Assembly (NCBI RefSeq): GCF_000002875.2
Contig: NC_009418.2
Location: forward strand, 1,038,130-1,102,129
Origin: Leishmania infantum JPCM5
Lineage: Eukaryota; Euglenozoa; Kinetoplastea; Trypanosomatida; Trypanosomatidae
DNA length: 64,000 nucleotides
Direction of reading: 5' to 3'
This document shows, in pieces, positions 52,122 to 64,000 of the stretch. The number at the start of each line of letters is the position of its first letter. The first letter of the stretch is position 1. A model generated the notes under the pieces. That model was not told where the DNA came from. It made no database searches and saw nothing but the letters and a program-made list of their open reading frames with translations. Position numbers and translations under genes: made by a program.

Positions 52122-54564
52122 TTCCTCTTTCCAGGACCTCCCACCCTCTCTCTCCTCACCGTCCCAGCATGTGAAGACGGTACGAGATCTGCACGCTTCA
52201 TCTTTTTTTTTGTTCGGCTTTTCTACGGGTCCGCGAGCCGACTATGCACCGGTGGCTTCGTTTCGCTCCTGCGGTGCCTCGGTTTGTGGGACCGACAGGG
52301 ACTGGTTGGGGGCACACGGACGCACTCTGGAGAATGTGAGCGCCACAGTGCAATGCGTCGCTGACGAATAGTACCTGGTGGAGGTGTTTGTATGTGTACA
52401 TGTGTGTGTGTGCGCGCGTGCGTCGGTGCCGTTTCGTGGTGTTCTTGCTGCTGCGTTTATGTGGCTACTCCAATCACACCCGCCCGTCGCTCCCGCTCAC
52501 CTCCCCATTTTTTTTTTTCGTTCCGCCCGCGTTGTTGCCCATGTAATCGAAGGCGCCAAAAGAAGAAGTAACTCTACACGACATGTCGCGGGACAATGAT
52601 TGCTAACACCACAGCACATCGGGCGAGGAAAAGAACGCATGGCAATCCCTTCTCTTTTCTTTTGAGCGCTTGCTGCGCGTGGAGGTGCTGACGCCGGTAT
52701 CCCACGGGCACATGCGCGTTTTTCCAGTCGCGGGCCAAATACAGCAGTGCGCAGCCCACACTCGCGCGCTGGCCGAGCACTCCATCGTTCAATACAGGAC
52801 TCTCATGCACTTCACGAGCGGCTACATTCAGCGCTTTCCATCTCCGCAACTCGCCACACTGTTCACTCTTCTCTTCCGACCCCTCTCCGTTTGCCTGCTC
52901 TCCATAAACGCACCGTTTGCGCAACGTCGTTGATGTCTCGCTCTCTCCCTTCCCGCCGTGCGTGAACGCGTCTCTCTCGGTGCCCATGCCACTTCCTTGC
53001 TCTCCTCTCCCTCCCCCCCGACACCCGTACACCACATATTTTCTCAACCTCACACGCACGCCGTCCTCGTGACCTGCACCTTCTCGTGTCGCTGCGCATA
53101 CCTGCACTTCCTGTAGATTTTTCTCTGCCATTATTTTTTCACGCTCACAAACAAGCAAACAAACAACAACAAAAAAAGCGATAAGCAAAGGGTTTTCTCA
53201 AACGCGCCGCCAATTCCGTCAACCACTGCGACGACTAGTGTACCAAGCTATCTTCCCTCCCTTCCCCTCCCCATTTTAAGGCTACCACAGTTGTGCCTCT
53301 GATCCGGTGTACGCGCTGTTCCTCCCCCTTTTTTCTGTTTTCCTTTCTGTTTTTTTTTTTCTTTCTCTCTTCGCGGTTATTGGTTGTCCCCCTTCCCATC
53401 TTGGGTTTTTGTTTTGGCTTGTCTCTCTATCTACCCCCTCTCTCTCTCTCACTCACTCTCTCTCACACACAGACACACACAACCTCAGCTACGCCGCTCC
53501 GCGACGAGAAAGAAAAGGCGAGGGGGAACACAGCAGGAAGGACACCACTTCACATGAAAAACAACGCAAAAAGGCAACGACAACAGCAGTAAAAGACGCT
53601 CCTTGTACGCACTGTTTCGAACTTGCTCTGCCTCCTTCCCTCCTTTGTTACCTATCCTGCTCTTTTTTTTTGTTTTGCCCGATTATCGCGTGCTGAGAGA
53701 CGGACAGCGCACAAAGAAGGGCAGAAGAGAGAAAGAGTGCATGTTCTGCCGCAGGAAGGAAACAAGGATACGAGAGAAAGCGCACAAGACAAACCCCCAG
53801 TAGCGTCTGAGGATCAAGTGAGCGCCACGTCGTGGTCTCCAGCGCACTAAGAGGACAGCTCGCTGAAGGCACACAAAGCGCTCGCGCACAGCCCCATCCA
53901 TTTTCTCGCCCCTCCCCCTCTCCTTCCCAGTGCAAAAAGCCACCGTCAACAAAAAAAATCAAAAAAGGGACACGCGAACAGCGTCGGTCTATCCGCCTGC
54001 GTGCGTGCTGATCTTGCCATTTTTTATTATTATTTAAAGAAGGATCTGTGTCTCGCGTTTTTCTTTGTTTTTCTTCGGTCTTTCTCACTCTTTTTTTTTT
54101 CGTTTTTTTTTTTCTTTGTTTGTTTCGATTGAACAACTCCGCTCTTTTTCTTTTTTTTTCCCCCATTAGCATCAAATATCACTTTTTTCGCTGTTTCCTT
54201 TTTTTGTTGTTGTTGTTTCGGTCCTCTTCCACTCTCACCGTCGTGGATATCATCGCGTTCTCCTCCATCTATCTTTTTTTTATTTCGTACTTTGATTGTG
54301 CCTTCGAGCGTTTCGCTGCCGCATCTCTTTTTTTTTTTACTTTGTTGTGGTTGTGCTCCTCCTTCCTTAGTGGATGCGATTGCACAACGCGCACACAGCA
54401 AAGAAAATAAAGACTGGCAACGGCGCGTTAACTCACGAGCGTACGTGCACGCACAGATTCACAAGGTAACGGAAATCTTTATCTGCTTGAGCCGAGACAC
54501 AAGAGACCTGTCGAAGGGAAAAGATTTGTTATTCAGGCGTCACAGAAGCACCAAAAAAGGAAAA
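52122..54564. other. Long intergenic region before the S/T-P-rich gene
   Basis: No gene is supported in 2.4 kb. T runs at 52204-52212 and 52508-52519, CT and CA repeats at 53430-53480, and a dense T-rich block at 54055-54340 are typical UTR features. It probably holds the 3' UTR of the GPI16-like gene and a long 5' region of the next. Confidence 0.6.
54328..54370 (+). promoter_or_regulatory. Predicted spliced-leader acceptor for the S/T-P-rich gene
   Basis: A T-rich tract continuing into CTCCTCCTTCCTTAG places AG at 54369-54370, about 195 bases before ATG 54565. One ATG (54373) falls in this leader, so a short upstream ORF may exist. Confidence 0.5.
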
Positions 54565-55413
54565 ATGAGCCGTCTTACCTCTGCCGCATGCCCGCTGTCA
54601 GACTGCACGCTCGCGGTCGACAACGCCGAGAACATTCGTAACAGCAAGGATGCCGCCCCGTTGGGCCTGAAGGTTGCCACTGCCGCAACAGTAATTCCAA
54701 GTACTCCTCGCCAACGCGCTTTACTGCGGAGTGTCAAGGCCATAAGCCGCACGTCTGCTGCGGAGACGGTCACCCTGTCTGCGTGTCGCGAGCGTGTTTC
54801 CGGCTTCGGATACCACAAGCACGTCACCGCTTCGACGACTGCTGTGAACACCGCCGCAATGATGCCGCTCTCCGCCGCGTGTGTGGCTTATTGCTCTTCC
54901 TCGCTCGACAGCCACGTCTTCTCCAAGCCCTTCACGCCTGCCTCGACGCCGCACCGCAACGACCCGTACTCGCCGTGTCTGCTGAAAAGCTGCTGCACCC
55001 CGGAGGACAGCTTCTACGCGTGCTACAGCGAAGTGGATGAGACTCCCGCAGTGGTGGCAGTGAATCCTGCAAACACGCCGATCCGCTCGCACGTCGTGGG
55101 CCAGAAGGCTGCTCTGCCCACCGAAACTCAGGCGCTGCTCAAGTTGCTTTCGAAAGCGACCGCCTCCACGTCGCCCTTCATGTCCCCGATGGCGACGCCG
55201 CTGAAGACGGCTGACAGCATGGAGCAGTCTCCCGCGTCTTTGATAGCGGGTGGCGGACTGACTACAGCGCCGTCGTTATCCTCCACGCCGGAGCGCGCCG
55301 CCTCGCCGTCATCTCGGCAGCCGCCCGCCACCTCGGCCCGTGTGATTCGAAAGGTGGTGAGCTGTGGCGTGGACCGCACCTCGGGTCGCCCGGTGCCAAG
55401 GCCGAAGGACTAG
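54565..55413 (+). CDS. S/T-P-rich protein of unknown function
   Basis: I do not recognise this 282-residue protein. It is Ser/Thr/Ala/Pro-rich and probably disordered. Many Ser-Pro and Thr-Pro pairs occur in short clusters (TPASTPHRNDPYSP, TSPFMSPMATPLK, SSTPERAASPSS), the pattern of a CDK or MAP-kinase substrate. A Cys-containing segment (YSPCLLKSCCTPEDSFYACYSE, about residues 132-153, quoted in part) is the most conserved-looking piece. The C-terminus is basic and Pro-containing. No domain is visible. GC3-rich codon use and the A-rich ATG context support a real gene. It is flanked by unusually long noncoding stretches on both sides, which in Leishmania often goes with post-transcriptional regulation; this is inference. 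Confidence 0.7.
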   Translation: MSRLTSAACPLSDCTLAVDNAENIRNSKDAAPLGLKVATAATVIPSTPRQRALLRSVKAISRTSAAETVTLSACRERVSGFGYHKHVTASTTAVNTAAMMPLSAACVAYCSSSLDSHVFSKPFTPASTPHRNDPYSPCLLKSCCTPEDSFYACYSEVDETPAVVAVNPANTPIRSHVVGQKAALPTETQALLKLLSKATASTSPFMSPMATPLKTADSMEQSPASLIAGGGLTTAPSLSSTPERAASPSSRQPPATSARVIRKVVSCGVDRTSGRPVPRPKD

Positions 55414-57640
55414 GTGATGGTGGCTGCCCGGACCATGTTTTTTTTTTTGTTCCCGACGCTGAATCGCGCCTTCGCGCAGGAGGAGAGAGAAACATGGCCG
55501 GGTGCTGATACTGATACATACATATATATATATGTATATATATATAGATCGATGCGGCAACGGGAGAAGCGGCGGATGAGCGGAGAATGGAAATCCACCA
55601 ATGATGCCGGTCTGATTTCATGTGGAACTGAAGTCGACAAGGCGAGGACCAACAACAGCGACTAAAAGGAATAGAGAAGGAAAGCGAGAACAGAGAGGTC
55701 ACAGGCAAGCGTGCGTTGTGTTACCTTCGAAGTGATTTTGTTCTCTGCTGTTCGACGGACTTTTATGTGCGCGTGTGTTCATGTTGACGTCTTCTCCATG
55801 CCGCACTTCGCCAAGCCTTCCCTTTCCCGGCAAACAAGCACTCTTACCGCACCCGCATTTTATTCTTGGACGCCTTCCCCCCCCCACCTCCCGCCGATTT
55901 TCCTTTGATTCCATTGAACCCTCTTCCCACGGTTTTTGGGTTTGTGTGCTGGGTGCAGGTGTGTTTGTGTGTGTGCCAACGCACCGCTGGTGCGCGTAGA
56001 GTACGGTGTCTGTGCTTTTTTTTTTGTTGATGCGTGTATGTGTATGCGTGTGTGTGTTCGCACGCGTTCATTTCGTTTTTTTTGTCGTCTTTCTTGCCAC
56101 TTTTTCTTCCTGTACAAGCACTGAAGACCTCTTGCTTGCTTTCGTCTCTGCCCACTCCGTCTTTCTCTTCACATGCATATGTGTGTGTATATGCGTGTGC
56201 GTGTGCGCGTGTGTCTGTCCGTTCGTCGTTTCCTGCCCTCGAGCTCACTGCTTCGGACGACCATGCACGTGGGAGGGAGAGGTGAGGAGGGGATAGGAGG
56301 ATAGGGGGAAGAGGTGGCGCGCGTACTCCCTGTCTCTCTCTCTCTCTCTCGAAATGCTGGCGCATACACACGCACGCACGCCCAAACACACAAACTAGCT
56401 ATGCTGTCTGATTTCTTTCTCGTCCTTCTGGCTTGAACCACGCACACCCCGCATCTCTCGCTTTCTTTTCTTCTTTTTTTTTGTTGTTGCTTTCAACGAT
56501 TTATCTGTTGGTTTCATGTTCTCTGCCGCATCATGTCTATCGCTGTTTTGTTGCTGAGCACAGGCGTACGCACGCTTCCTGTCCCTCGGCTGTCATTCCT
56601 GTGTGTGCGTTTGTGCTTGTGTGTGCCTGTGTTTGCGGCTATCGGTGTTCGACTCGCTTTGTGACTTTTTTTTAGACCCCCTCCCCTTTTTTGTGCTGAT
56701 TCTCCTGTTTCTTCTCTTTTGCCTTTCTCCCCGCCTTGCCTCTTTCTCGTTCATCGCCGACGCGTGTTGTGTTGTGTGTCTCTTCCTGCCCTCCTGCTCT
56801 GTGTTAGTCGACATCGAAACGGAGATGGAGGAAATAAGCCCATGATGATAGCGATGGCGGCGGCGGTGGTGCGACAACGCGTTCTTTTTCGTTTTTTTTT
56901 TGCCGACTCTCTCTCCATCACGTACTCTAGCGTTAACGGATTTTAGTTTTCTTTAAATTCGCAAGCAGGAGAGGAGGCGGTGCTCCGTCTCTTCTCCGTT
57001 TGTTTTCTTCCTTTCTTTCATCTCTTGTGCGTCTTTGTCTGCGACTCTCTCTCTTTCTCACTGCCCTAATGTTTTTTTTTTCCTCACGCCTGACTAGCAC
57101 CCCCACCACCAGCGTAGCTACAAGGGCAGACGACGTCCACTTGCGTACGCACGTTTCCATCTTGTCACTATCCTCCCCCTTACCCCCGCACACATACACA
57201 CATACATACATACACACCCAACTACCATGCCAAGGCATTTTATACAATGGTGGTGTCGCTCTACCTCTCTGTGGTTTTCATTTCGTTCTTCTCTTCGTGT
57301 TTGTCGGTGGCTTGTTCCTCGCTTGCATGCGTAGATGTGCTTGTCTGCGTGTGCGTGCGACTCTCTCTCTGTCTTGTTTTTTTTTTCCTCCTTTTTTTTT
57401 TTCGCGCCTCCGGATCAAACGTGGCGCGAGAGTGCCTCTTGTTCTCTAGGAAATTCGCCATCCTTTTCTTTTGTGGACGGTTTCCCTGAGCTTCGACTCA
57501 TCATATATCGAACTAGCAGCAAACGCCAAGAATACATATCCACATCTGTACATGTGCATGGGTATGCCGGTGTGCTTGTGAGTACGTGTAGAGTGTGTCA
57601 TTTTGTCTTCTGTATTCTGATGCTCTCTTTTTCTGTTCGG
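55414..57640. other. Noncoding stretch downstream of the S/T-P-rich gene
   Basis: No long gene is supported. An AT palindrome tract lies at 55516-55547, TG-rich microsatellite sequence at 55930-56060 and 56170-56215, a TC repeat at 56332-56350, and CATA repeats at 57190-57215. Strong T/C bias on the plus strand suggests the transcription direction does not change here. Confidence 0.6.
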
Positions 57641-57677
57641 CTGTTCTGCCCTCCCCCCTCTTGTTCTGTTTTTTTAG
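57641..57677 (+). promoter_or_regulatory. Strong candidate spliced-leader acceptor in the gene desert
   Basis: A C/T tract ends in seven T then AG (57676-57677). The next ATG is at 57841, giving a 163-base leader free of ATG. Confidence 0.5.
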
Positions 57678-57840
57678 GTTCTTGCGGGCGTTTTACGGTT
57701 TCGGGACTGGTAGGCCTGCGCGCTGTTCATTCCCATTGGTACAATTGTGGCGTCAGGTCGGACTGAGGAACGGAAACAACAACGAAAAAAAAAACGCAGT
57801 GCCTACAGGTCGTGCGCACGGCTTCAACCCCACCTGAGAG

Positions 57841-57939
57841 ATGGGCGAGCCGAAGATGAGAGACGCGCAAGAAAACAAGGCAATCATGCAGGAGAGCTCC
57901 TTGGCGTTTCTCACGAAAAAAGAGGTTCATGAGGGGTAG
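57841..57939 (+). CDS. Candidate 32-residue microprotein ORF
   Basis: This short frame starts at the first ATG after the acceptor at 57676-57677, in a good context (purine at -3, G at +4). It encodes 32 residues beginning MGEPKMRDAQENK and ending TKKEVHEG. About 71 percent of its third positions are G or C, above its flanks, and it is not low-complexity, unlike nearly all other frames in this region. The sequence from about 57740 to 58130 is likewise of mixed composition, so this may instead be a decayed repeat or an RNA gene. No homologue is recognised. Confidence 0.2.
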   Translation: MGEPKMRDAQENKAIMQESSLAFLTKKEVHEG

Positions 57940-60900
57940 GGTCCGTGTAGTTGTGAGAATAGGAACCATAGCGGACCTCGCATACTGGCTGCGTCTCCTC
58001 CCATGTTATCCCACACCCTCCCATCGCAGATGTGAACAGAAGCTTGACGCATCAAGGAAATGGATGCTGTAGCCTTGTCTCTGCACGTGCCGTGTATCCA
58101 CAAAGAGAGACAGATCAAGTAGAGGGAAGAGGCAACTCTCGGAAACCCAGGCTATTTTTTTTTACGTTTTTTCTCATGTTTTTCTTTGCTTTTTTTTCGA
58201 GGGGGGAGATGGCGGGGGAGATGGAGGAAGCTCACCATCACGCGGATTGCCACACGCCTAAACACACACACACACACACTCACACGTGTAAGTGATGACT
58301 ATGCACGGCGAGCGGGCGAGCGAATAAGGTGAATGCCAATCCGATCAGATCCTTCATCTGGTAAGCGATGAGACCAAACAAAACCATGAGACAGGAAACA
58401 GTTCTCACACGAGGCACGTGCGCCTTATCGAGCCGAACAGCTGTGAGTGATGCAGGCTACGCTCTCCTTCCCTCCTTTCACCATCTCCTCCTTCATCTTT
58501 AGCACGGCTGGGTTATCCACATGTTCATCTCCGATTTTTACGTTTTGCATTTTTTCTTTGGAGCTCTCCATTGTGTCTTTCTCACTGCCTCCGACCCCTG
58601 CACGACATCACACACAAGTCAACTCTGCACACCGTAAGGTTTTCGTTTTTTTCCTTTTTCACGCTGCGTTTTTTTTTTGTTGCTGATTTTTATTGTTCTT
58701 TATTTTCGTAATCGCTCTCTCCTTCTTGTCGCAGTTCCTGCCTGACTGCCTCTGTTTCCTCTCTGTGGTGTGTGTGTATGCGGGGGGGTTCCTCTTTTAT
58801 TGACATGTGTGCCCTTTCCCCCGGCGTACGTGCGCGCGTGTGTGCGTGCGTGTGCCAGTCGTTTTCTGTCTCCTCTCGATTTTCTTTTTATTCCTCCTAT
58901 TTGGATTGCTCTTTCCGAAGTCGATCTGTTCGTGCTTCTTCTCTTTTCACATATGCATGCTATGATGAAGACGTGCCTTAAACCGTGAACGCTGACAGCT
59001 AATTCTCGCGCTTTCTTTCTTGCACTTACCACCTCCTCTCTTTCCTATTTCGACAGGTGAATGCACCGGTTCCTGCGGAAATAACACCTTTTTCCTTGCC
59101 TCTCGTATGTTTTACATTGGTAAACATTTCTCGGGACACAACGGTGCGACGAGATCGAGGGCTGACGAAGATGCGTTCTCTTTTTTTTGGTTTCCAGTGC
59201 AGAAAGCTGAACAGACGTGGTGGCACCGCACTCTCGTCCCTACACAAAATCACAGCATATACGTGTATGAATACTCTTGTATAAGTGAAGCACTCTCTTC
59301 CTATTGGTATGGCCTCGGTGTAAGCGGCACGATCGCGCACACCCCAGAAGCTGGATATCTTGAGACGAATACGCTGACTCGCTCATGGCCTCGGTGTAGC
59401 CCTCTCTCCCTGCTTCCAAGTTCCACCTCTTTCCCTCACGCTGGCGAAGGAAAGGGCGCATCTGCGTCGATCTGTTATTTTTAGTTCAAGCGGCCGTAGC
59501 GAAACGATAAAAGAACAAAAATACACTACGAGGTCCACGTGCAGTGGACGACAATACGAAGATGCACGCACGCACGCACGCGCGCACACATATACAGACA
59601 CGTGCGTACTGGCAAATTCAACCAGGAGAGAAGAAAGAGGAGCCAAGTGATAGATTGTACAACGGAAGCTGAGAAAATTAAAGCATGCGCAAAAACACAC
59701 AAGCACATCAGCGAAGATGCGACGCCACCATCACCGTCGACTGTGGTGTCTCCACTGCGACGCACTGTGAGTGATGTGCGCTTTCCTCCTCGTCACGTGT
59801 GCGAATGTGCGTGCGCGTGCGTTTTTGTTCTTTTCTTTGGGTATATCACGAACCCCAAAAAAAAATTGTTTTCCCCATACAGCAATCGACCGAGCGTTCA
59901 AAGAAGCAATGGCCGAGGAAGGCGAGGAAATCGGCCACATAAAGCGATGAGGCTAGAACGCTCGATAAAACGAAAAGGATTTCTTTTTGCACTTCGCTTG
60001 GCTTCTCCCCCCCTCCCAGCGTCTTCTCCCTCTTCCTCTTTCTCCATACCCGCAGAGAGCGATGAAGCTGTGGTGCGTTATGTGTGTGTGTGTCTTTAGC
60101 ACATACACAAGCGCGTGCACAGGCGGTAGAAGTGCCCTTCTACGCGAACAACAACAACAAAAAAAAACGTAGAGAGCCTGCGCCGAGCTCCTTCTTGGTG
60201 TCATGGCGCGGCGGTGGACAACGGCGTCTTCATATGTGTGTGTGTGCGCGTGTGTTTACGCTTTTCTTCGTTTCTTATTTGCTTCTGTGCTTGTGTTTAG
60301 TTCTACTCCAAGCGGAACGCAAAGCGAAGAGGGCGCCCATGCACCTTCTTGCGCTTTTTTATTTGGCGTTTCCTTTTTTTTTTGTTTGCTTGCTTGCTTG
60401 ATGCTGTCTGCATCCCATCACATGCGCCGTGTGTGTTTCTTCGTTGTCATCGAAAGTGGTAGCGGATAAACACATGCAAAGGAACGGGGGAAAAACGAGA
60501 AATGGAGACACGTGAAAAAAAAAACAAAAAGGACACACAAACTCGAGAACACGGTCAAGCCACGTCTTGCTGCTTTTTGTTGTACTTCTGTTTTCTTTTT
60601 TTCCACCTTTTTTCTTGTGTCTTTTAGCACCATTTCTCCGGTCCTCTCGACGTCTCGCTCACCTCCATCGGACCTCTTTCGTCTCTTGACGGTGCTGGAT
60701 CCGTTTTCCCTTTTGCGCTCCTTTTCTTTGAAACATTTTCTTGTGTTGGTTTGCTCGGCATCCTCTTTCTGTCTTTTTGTTCCGTTGTTGTGGTTGCGGC
60801 TTTGGAACTGCCCTTCTGAGTTTATCCCTTGTACCCCTCGGCCCCTCGCCTCCTGCCCCGCATGAGGTTTCCCTCATCAGCCGTCCTTCCACGAGCAGTG

Positions 60901-63900
60901 GCCGCTACACGCTATACACAGCACGAGTTCAGCCATGGCTCTCTCGCCGATATTTGACGCAGGAGGAGAAGAGCGATAATGGAGCGGCTTGGGGGCATGC
61001 AATGAAAGCTGAACTCTCCCTCTTCCCTCCCTCCTCCTCACGCTTACGTGGAATAGAGGTGCTTGTGTGTGTTTTCGTTTTTTTTTTCGCCTTTTTCGGT
61101 GCTTTTCGCTCATTAGCTTTATTCTTTTTTTTTTCCGCTGCTTTCACACTTGCCTCCTTTGACGAATGAGTTCGAACGCAGATTTTTCCCCGTTTTGGCA
61201 GTTCTTGCTTCTTCGTTTGCTCGACTTTCTTCAGCGTTTTTTTTTCTTCAAGTTTCCAAAAGGGAGTGCTTCACTTCTACTGGCTCCGCCTGTCGCCTCC
61301 CCCTCCCCGCCCAAACACTTCATTTCTCTGCGGCTAAAGGCAAAAAAAAAAAACAGGAACCAAACAGAGGGCTGGAAACTGCCGGGGCTGACGCATGTGT
61401 GTCTGTGCGTATGCATGCATGATCGTACGCTTCTATTTTTTCGGACACCTCTCTCTTTGTTTTTTTTTCCCCGAACCTCCTATCCGGACGCCTCCTCCAT
61501 GTCCCATTCCACAGTTTTTTCCTTTCCCTCAGAGAGGAAGATTGGAGGAAAAGGAGGCGCTCCTTTTACAAGATTTGTTTTCACGCTTCTGCCGCCGCCC
61601 CCCTTTTTTTCTAATATGATGTCCCCCCTTCACAAACAAACAAAAAAGTGCGTTCGCCCTTTTTCCCCTCACAACGAAAAGCGTACTTGAAAAGTACAAG
61701 AAAAAAACAATTTATGATGTGCTCGGCATGCTGAATCCCCCCCTTCCCCCCGAAATGAGCTTTCTTCTGTCGGCGGACAAGCAGTGTCCGAACAAGTCTA
61801 TCACAGGCACACAAACGAGGGAGTCGGTGGGCAAAAGCGCTGTGCTGAGGTGAGGCTGCATTTTTTTTTTGTTGTTCACTGCTGTGCTGTGACTCATGGT
61901 TTGTTTTTGTGTTTTTGCGTTGCGTGTCTGCTACGATGGGTCATTCATGCTGTCTGACGCGGAGTGATCAGACCACTCGCACGCACTGGAGAGGGATGGT
62001 GAGAGGCGAACCAACAACAGAAAGGCAAAGGTACACGAGATACGCACGTTCGCTCGCGGTTCCTGTTGTAGTCGTGCTCGAAGGCAATCACGACCAGCAA
62101 GTCCCCACCACCACCAACTAATACCACCCCTCGAAAAAGAACAGAACAAGCGCAGTGTCACTGCCGGTAGAGCTGCGGCACTTGAAGTACTTGATGTGGG
62201 GCGCATCGGCATACACCGAACGCGCATAACCGTCCCCTCTCACACACCAGCGATCTTCCTTTCACTTCTCGTTTTCGAATCTCACCTTCTGTGCTAGCTC
62301 GCGCCGTGACAAAGTGGTGTTCGTGGATGCGTCGCAGAAGTGCGTATATTCGCTTGTGTGCGTGTGTGTGTGTGTTGCACGTCCTTGCCGGCTTCATTTT
62401 GATGCGCGCGGTCCTTTTCTTGCTCGTCTCTCCCCCACGTCTCTCTCTATTCACGCTCCCACATTTGAACCGCATTCTGTTGTCTTTTTCTCTTTAGTCG
62501 GAGGTCTTCCGTGCGCGCTTTTCCTTGTGATTTGCTTTCTGTGCGCTCGTAAGTTGTTGTCGTTCGATGCTAGTCGTTGCCGTTCCTTTCGCGACCCCCC
62601 TCCCCCCATCCGCCTGCTCTTCCCCTGTTGTCCTCCTCCTCGTTGGTACTCTTTTCATTCCACCTTCTTTGTTTTCTCTCAGTGCGTCTTCTTTTTGAGC
62701 TCCATGTTTATCCCGTTGACCAGTACACACAACCATGACACTCTCCACGTCGCCCCCATCTTTTTGCTTGTTGTTTTCCCATCTTTCTGTATCTGTCTTC
62801 ATCTCTCTCTTTTCTTTCTCTTACTCGCTCAGCCGAAAAACAGAAAAAGTTAGAGCTCACCACAGGAGCGCTGCTCTCTCTCCCCATTCTCTCTTCTTGT
62901 TCTCTTTCTCTCTTTCCGTATTGCCTTCCGTGCACCTTGTGTGGTCTTGGAGGGAGGAGAGAGGGACGGCTAGGAAGAGAGAGCGAAGGAAAAGAAGGGG
63001 GCAGGAGGGGACACTCGCTGGAAAGATATGAAGCAACGAAGAAAAAAGGGCACACATCCGCATACATAGATGTACGCAGACAAGTGCTTTCTTCATATTT
63101 CTTTTGCGCTTGTCTTGCTTCATCTCTTTTTTTTTCTTTTTGTTTTCGCTCTTTACTTGCAGTGAGCTATTTTTCCCGTTTATAACGTGAAGTATGCTTG
63201 CTCTCTTCTCCTCCGTCCTGTTTTGCGTTACCTCTTCTCTTTCACCTCTTTTCACTTCCCCCACCTCCTCCTTCCTTTCTGAAACAACGTCCGCATATTA
63301 TGCTTTTCTTTTTTTTTGTTCTTGTTTGTCGGTACTTCTTCTTTCCGCGTTCTTTCTGCTCTCTGAGTGCGTGTTTTGTGTTGTTTCGTTTTCGCCCATC
63401 TTTTTTTTTTTTGGTTACGTCTATCCTCCTTCTATAACGGACTCTCTTTCTCCCTCTCTTCTCCCTCCCCCTTCCTCCCTCCCCTTTAGCTTCTTCCATT
63501 TCCCATGCTTTGCTTTTTTCTTCTGTTTCACTGGGTCTCCTCGCCCCACATTCCTTCCTTGTCTTGATTATACTCGATCTCTTCTTCCACCCTGTTTCTT
63601 CCCGTATAGCTTCTCTTCCTTTTCTTGTTCAAGCACGCGTTTGCCTCTCGTTTTTTTTTGCACTGCATTACTTTTTTCTTCTCGTGCGTATGCGTGCTTG
63701 ACTCCTCCAACGTTGCACCCTCCACTTCCCTTTCTCACACGGAAACGCAAACGCGGCTGCTGTGCACCGTCACCTCCCTAAGAGAACGAGCACAAGCCGA
63801 CTCCGGCAGTGAAGTCGTCGCTGCTATCCGTGATTGCACACCCACGCACATGAATACGCAGACACCGAAGGGAAGCGCAAAAAAAAAATGAATACCTCTT

Positions 63901-64000
63901 CCGCGAGTAGGTTTTCTCTATAGGACGAAAAATTATGCTCCTTTTTTCCTCTTTCAGGTACCCTGTGAGTCTATGTGGATGTGATGTGTGATGCGTGTAG
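57940..64000. other. Noncoding stretch to the window end
   Basis: No gene is supported in 6 kb. Frames that stay open translate T/C or A/G tracts. CA repeats lie at 58261-58280 and CGCA repeats at 59568-59590. Acceptor-like AGs follow pyrimidine tracts at 59055-59056 and 62496-62497, but the first ATGs after them give only very short or low-complexity frames. 62280-63720 is almost pure pyrimidine-biased. Confidence 0.6.
63938..63957 (+). promoter_or_regulatory. Candidate spliced-leader acceptor near window end
   Basis: A T/C tract ends in CTCTTTCAG with AG at 63956-63957. It may serve a gene starting just beyond the window. Confidence 0.45.

Noticed and set aside
58291..58450. Box C/D snoRNA suggested by AGTGATGA at 58291-58298
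   Set aside because: No convincing D box (CTGA) or terminal stem at a suitable distance.
59020..59484. 154-codon frame that is not low-complexity
   Set aside because: First true ATG is at 59107, and codon use lacks the GC3 bias of every real gene here.

Overview
The window looks like part of a Leishmania-type (trypanosomatid) chromosome. Sixteen credible protein genes are all intronless, all on the plus strand and GC-rich at third codon positions. They are separated by long intergenic stretches carrying homopolymers, CA/TG and AT microsatellites, and polypyrimidine tracts followed by AG, which is the expected form of spliced-leader acceptors. This fits one polycistronic transcription unit read left to right. 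The retroposon-like repeats favour Leishmania over Trypanosoma, but species and chromosome cannot be fixed from sequence alone.

Layout. 1-2600 is intergenic. An AP-3 mu adaptin (2601-4007) and a small acyl-CoA-binding protein (5010-5279) follow. A 3.5 kb gap holds a SIDER-like repeat (6809-7226) and an odd tRNA-promoter-like patch (6159-6280). Next come RUVBL2 (8778-10229), the mitochondrial helicase SUV3 (11190-13253), a P4-type lipid flippase (14563-19038), a 1449-residue protein of unknown function with a mitochondrial-type N-terminus (19897-24246), a CNNM/CorC-like membrane protein (25005-26831) and the GARP subunit VPS52 (28926-31646). A GC-rich relic with minus-strand coding flavour lies just before VPS52. 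A second, essentially identical copy of the SIDER-like repeat (32270-32562) precedes the diflavin reductase TAH18/NDOR1 (33238-35112).

The right half holds a WD40 protein (36074-37717), a disordered coiled-coil protein (38888-40633), eIF3g (41370-42137), a protein ending in a possible PH-like domain (43896-45251), an MFS transporter (46694-48715), a GPI16/PIG-T-like GPI transamidase subunit (49908-52121) and an S/T-P-rich small protein (54565-55413). The last 8.6 kb (55414-64000) have no convincing long gene. They do have several good splice-acceptor signals and one 32-codon candidate microprotein ORF (57841-57939).

The genes do not form a functional operon. Several serve endomembrane traffic (AP-3 mu, VPS52, flippase, GPI transamidase) and others serve housekeeping roles (RUVBL2, SUV3, eIF3g, TAH18). 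The most notable structural point is the pair of direct repeats about 25.5 kb apart, which bracket six genes and could serve as recombination ends for an amplicon.
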